Shown one piece after another: positions 6,880 to 9,359 of a DNA stretch of 9,359 nucleotides (within the stretch, counting starts at the first letter, position 1; each line of letters begins with the position of its first letter). Under the pieces are notes generated by a model, which saw only the letters and a program-made list of their open reading frames with translations, did not search any database and was not told the DNA's origin. This DNA is from Spirochaetales bacterium (GTDB lineage Bacteria; Spirochaetota; Spirochaetia; DSM-27196; SLAA01). Location of the stretch: NCBI GenBank assembly GCA_007126415.1, contig SLBH01000274.1, positions 1 through 9,359 of the forward strand, written 5' to 3'. The position numbers were made by a program, and so were the translations under genes.

Positions 6880-7821
6880 TCAGCGCGATAGATCGGCGAG
6901 CGGTCGAAGCACCCGCGCCACCTCGTTCGCCGCCAAGCGCACAAGATAACCATCATCGAGGCTGCGCTCACCATAGCCGGCCGCCCAGAACTCGTCCCCG
7001 AAAACGTACAGCGCGAGTTCGTGTCGTTCCCCGTGATCGGCCTCCACCTCTATTCTTGCATCGGCCCCCCTATCGAGCGCTAACTCGCCTCGAGGACGAA
7101 CCTCCTCGCCGCTCAGACGGTCGAGCGCGGCCAGCACCGCCCGGACCTCGGGAGCACTCGGCTCGAGGTGTTCTGCTCCCGCGTTTCGCTCGTACTCGCG
7201 CGCTCTCCAGGTATCGAAGTTTTCGTATTGGAGCCGATAGCTCTCACCCGGTGACTCAACGGTCAATCCTCGGATGCGGCCGGGCTCGAGATCGCCGGGG
7301 AACACGCGGCGCTCGAGATAAAACCTCTGCTCGGCCGGAATGAGCTCACGTAGCTGTCTGTCGGCGAGACGCACTCCTTCAAACTCGGTTTCACTGAAGT
7401 ACACACCGGTTTCGGTACTGGAGCCCAACACAAGGCCTGCGCGCGTGCCGTCCTCGCGCTCCAAGGTGAGCTCAAGACGCTGCTCGGCATCCAGCCCGTA
7501 GCGCTCAGGATCGGACGCCTCGCGCGTTACGGTTCGCACCACAGTGGCGCTCTCCAATCCATTCACCGCGGCCTCAACCCGTTCGCTGTGCGCCGGTCTC
7601 TTTGGTGACGGTTCGCTCATCCACCAGCGGTCGTGTTCACGCTCGAGCCGGAGCCGGCCGTCGCTAAACGATAGCTCCAGCGCAACTACCTGCTCCCTCG
7701 AGCGCGAAACTACCGGCGTCGCGGTGGGCGATTCACGGCGCAGGCCCACCATGACACCGATGAACAGCAGGATCAAAGCCACCGCTGCCCCCGCGAGCCG
7801 GGCACGGTCTCGTGCGGTCAT
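6880..7821 (-). CDS. DUF4340 domain-containing membrane-anchored protein
   Basis: This 313-residue protein has a short basic N-terminus and one membrane segment (about 9-27, LAGAAVALILLFIGVMVGL), consistent with a signal anchor, followed by a large extracytoplasmic part. That part has DUF4340 features: RWWMSEPSPKRPAHSERVEAAVNGL-type text (about 65-89, the usual W-x-x-x-x-P followed by a helix), RYGLD (about 108-111), LVLGSSTETGVYF (130-142) and a later repeat of a similar beta-rich unit. DUF4340 proteins are commonly encoded directly after GldG-like ABC auxiliary proteins, as here, and are thought to work with the same exporter; the molecular role is unknown. ATG 7821 overlaps the GldG-like stop (ATGA) and no good Shine-Dalgarno site is visible. 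A hairpin covers the region just before the start, so expression probably depends on translation of the upstream gene. Its stop lies 2 nt from that of the convergent membrane protein gene, leaving no room for a terminator between them. Confidence 0.85.
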   Translation of the reverse strand: MTARDRARLAGAAVALILLFIGVMVGLRRESPTATPVVSRSREQVVALELSFSDGRLRLEREHDRWWMSEPSPKRPAHSERVEAAVNGLESATVVRTVTREASDPERYGLDAEQRLELTLEREDGTRAGLVLGSSTETGVYFSETEFEGVRLADRQLRELIPAEQRFYLERRVFPGDLEPGRIRGLTVESPGESYRLQYENFDTWRAREYERNAGAEHLEPSAPEVRAVLAALDRLSGEEVRPRGELALDRGADARIEVEADHGERHELALYVFGDEFWAAGYGERSLDDGYLVRLAANEVARVLRPLADLSR

Positions 7822-9359
7822 TTCGGCTTCGGGGGAGATGCCCCCTGCGAAGCTTGATTACGGTCTCGCCTCGAGTGTCGCCTCAAGTGTCGCCTTCGGT
7901 ACCACACTCCGACGAGCACCACCATAACCGGCACCACAAACGCGTTCACGCTGCGAGCGATCCATGCGTGAAACGCCCGCGTTGTCGGGTGATCGATCGC
8001 ATCGAGACGCCGTTCGGTCGGCGCCTCACGCCGCAGGCCGGCGAGCGATTCATCGCCCACCATCCAGTGCGCGGCGTTTTCGATGAACCGTAGCGTACCC
8101 TGCGGCGCAACAAGTTGTTGCATATCGCTCAGCGTACGCGCGCCCGAGATCACTACAGCGCGCCCCGCAGACCCTTCGGCGTTTTTCTCCACGTTCCGTT
8201 CGGCCGCCGAGTCGGGCTCGCCGAAATCTCCCTCGAGCGCAACAGCCACCGGGTAGGAACCGGTGAAGCGCCGCTCAGGCGGCGGGCGATCATGCGAACC
8301 GGGTGCGACATCGCGAGGGTCCTCGAGATACCAGGACTCGGGCGAGCTTCGCGCCAAGACGGTGCGTTCGAGATCCTCAGCCTCCGAATCAACCTCGAGC
8401 CGGCTCGGCCACAGCAACCCGATCTCGGCGACACCGTGCATCACCGGGTGATCGGCGGTTGCTTCCGGGCCGCGAATCAACGGCCAGAACGGGTACGGAT
8501 CCTCGTCCTCGACGCGCGCATCACCGACCTGCCGTTCTACCGGTATCGGGCGATTCTCGGGATCAAGCAAGAGAGCCGGGCGAACCGTCACCCCGTAGCC
8601 TGCAAACAAATCTCCGAGATACGGATTGCGAACCGCGCTCACCTCGGCCCCGAGCTCGGGCTCGACGCGCAACCCGTCGAGTGCCACCACCGCCGAACCG
8701 CCGGACGCGAGATAGCGCCCGAGTCGCTCTGCAGCCTCGCTGCTCAGCCCCGAGTTGCCCACCACCACCAATCCGGCGAGTTCGCTCGGCAGTTCCTCGT
8801 CGAGATCCACAACTCGCAGTTGAAACCGTCGCGCGAGCTGGTTCGCGAGCAGCTGCAACGATTCCTGCACCGAGATCGACGGATCACCGATCGCAACGCC
8901 TAGAGCGCGCCGCTCACCGCGCTCCAGCGCCGCTATCGCCGCAGTAAGCTCGAGCTCTATCTCGCTCGGCTCAAACGCGAGCGGCACAACCTCACGACGA
9001 TCCCGGTACTCGACGACGATACCGGAATACACACGCGTTGAGCCGGTCTCGGCGCCACGCTCGAGCTGCACGCGCTGCGGAACCACTCCAAGCTCCTCGG
9101 CCTCCAGCCTGCGTTCTTCGGACTCCTCGGGGTCATAAATCGAGAGCTCAATGCGGTCGCCGCCCCGGCGCGCATACTCCTCGAGGTACTCCTCGATGTG
9201 ACGCGTCTCGGCTGTGCGCTCACGAAGGCTCCCGGAGATGTAGTATCGAACCGAGACCGGATCCTCGAGCCGCTTCCACACCGCCTCGGTTGCCGGCATC
9301 ACCGAGAACGATCGATGCTCGGTGAGATCGATCCGTACCGAAAACAACATCAGGTTCGC
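7818..9359 (-). CDS. GldG-like ABC-transporter auxiliary protein (N-terminus beyond window)
   Basis: About 513 residues are visible. An ATG lies at 9350, but the frame stays open to the window edge (three more codons: A, N, L), and family members have a membrane segment just before the RIDLTEHR motif seen here. The true start is therefore probably outside. Visible order: RIDLTEHRSFSVMPAT (the hallmark R-x-D-L-T-E...S-x-x-P-A-T entry), DPVSVRYYISG, an ABC_transp_aux-type beta/alpha region with EIELELTAAIAAL (about 130-142) and a GLVVVGN strand, and PFWPLIRGPE. One C-terminal membrane segment (about residues 465-485) precedes a very basic tail (RRRHLRRHSRR). The bulk should be extracytoplasmic, between two anchors. 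In Bacteroidota GldG works with GldF/GldA in gliding; elsewhere homologs accompany ABC-2 exporters of unknown cargo. The matching ATPase and permease genes would be expected to the right. The gene is ATGA-coupled to DUF4340. Confidence 0.87.
   Translation of the reverse strand, partial: ANLMLFSVRIDLTEHRSFSVMPATEAVWKRLEDPVSVRYYISGSLRERTAETRHIEEYLEEYARRGGDRIELSIYDPEESEERRLEAEELGVVPQRVQLERGAETGSTRVYSGIVVEYRDRREVVPLAFEPSEIELELTAAIAALERGERRALGVAIGDPSISVQESLQLLANQLARRFQLRVVDLDEELPSELAGLVVVGNSGLSSEAAERLGRYLASGGSAVVALDGLRVEPELGAEVSAVRNPYLGDLFAGYGVTVRPALLLDPENRPIPVERQVGDARVEDEDPYPFWPLIRGPEATADHPVMHGVAEIGLLWPSRLEVDSEAEDLERTVLARSSPESWYLEDPRDVAPGSHDRPPPERRFTGSYPVAVALEGDFGEPDSAAERNVEKNAEGSAGRAVVISGARTLSDMQQLVAPQGTLRFIENAAHWMVGDESLAGLRREAPTERRLDAIDHPTTRAFHAWIARSVNAFVVPVMVVLVGVWYRRRHLRRHSRRDRNQASQGASPPKPK
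7826..7853 (-). promoter_or_regulatory. Hairpin immediately upstream of the DUF4340 start codon
   Basis: Read on the minus strand, GCTTC, GCA, GGGGG, CATCT, CCCCC, GAAGC can fold into a stem of 5 plus 5 base pairs with a 3-nt bulge and a 5-nt loop. The 3' arm ends 4 nt before the DUF4340 ATG. It lies inside the last codons of the GldG-like gene. No U tract follows, so it is not an intrinsic terminator. It would hide the ribosome entry region of DUF4340 unless ribosomes finishing the upstream gene melt it, which fits the ATGA overlap. The structure is seen in the sequence; the coupling role is inferred. Confidence 0.5.
7866..7901 (-). repeat. 12-bp tandem repeat in the basic tail of the GldG-like protein
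   Basis: On the plus strand tcgcctcgagtg and tcgcctcaagtg are adjacent and differ at one base, and a third, diverged unit (tcgccttcggta) follows. In the protein they give the repeating four-residue pattern RRH-L / RRH-S / RRD just after the last membrane segment, that is, on the cytoplasmic side by the positive-inside rule. It probably arose by slippage; it may strengthen the membrane topology signal. Confidence 0.65.

Noticed and set aside
6783..7343. 186-residue plus-strand frame over the end of the membrane protein and the DUF4340 gene
   Set aside because: It spans two convergent genes with clear domains and is rich in Pro and Arg, with no motif; a chance open frame.
7826..7853. The hairpin before DUF4340 as an intrinsic terminator
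   Set aside because: There is no U-rich run after the stem on either strand, and the next gene starts 4 nt later.
8115..8903. 262-residue open frame on the plus strand opposite the GldG-like gene
   Set aside because: It is wholly antisense to a clear family member, has no recognisable domain, is Arg-rich in the manner of shadow frames in GC-rich DNA, and has no neighbour coupling.

Overview
The window is GC-rich (roughly 60 %), almost wholly coding bacterial DNA. Eight protein genes fill it. No rRNA, tRNA, CRISPR array or insertion sequence was seen, and no non-coding stretch approaches 300 bases. The gene content points to a free-living, relatively GC-rich spirochaete: tandem Maf/DUF115 proteins, a Memo-family protein, and a GldG-like/DUF4340 pair. 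This assignment is inference from family content; no marker gene is present.

Layout. Bases 1-4780 (+) form a tightly coupled four-gene operon: the 3' end of an acidic protein, a GAF-like protein, and two tandem DUF115/Maf-type proteins. The junctions are TAATG (264-268), TAATG (1333-1337) and ATGA (2966-2969). The GAF-like gene is split by a run of ten A residues (383-392). Its start region and its domain lie in different frames, and one extra A, or a -1 slip, would join them. On the minus strand a Memo-family gene (AmmeMemoRadiSam system protein B) runs 5518-4649. Its 3' end overlaps the end of the second Maf gene by 132 bp. A short AT-rich divergent promoter region (about 5519-5602) separates it from a plus-strand membrane protein (5603-6877) with two membrane segments, an acidic linker and a C-terminal domain that resembles GGDEF but lacks the signature. 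This gene meets, with only 2 nt between stop codons, a minus-strand pair: a DUF4340 protein (7821-6880) and a GldG-like ABC-transporter auxiliary protein (from beyond 9359 to 7818). That pair is ATGA-coupled, with a hairpin just before the DUF4340 start.

How the genes may work together. Maf/DUF115 proteins in flagellated bacteria transfer nonulosonic-acid sugars to flagellin. Two divergent paralogs in one operon with a GAF-like protein suggest a flagellin (or other protein) glycosylation module, possibly with one catalytic and one accessory Maf. The GldG/DUF4340 pair probably belongs to an ABC-2 type export complex whose permease and ATPase genes should lie to the right, outside the window. 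Memo and the degenerate GGDEF-like protein have no obvious shared pathway with either module.

The items most worth a second look are the A10 frameshift, the divergent Maf pair, the antisense 3' overlap, the GGDEF-less membrane protein, the start-proximal hairpin, and the strong excess of CTCGAG.
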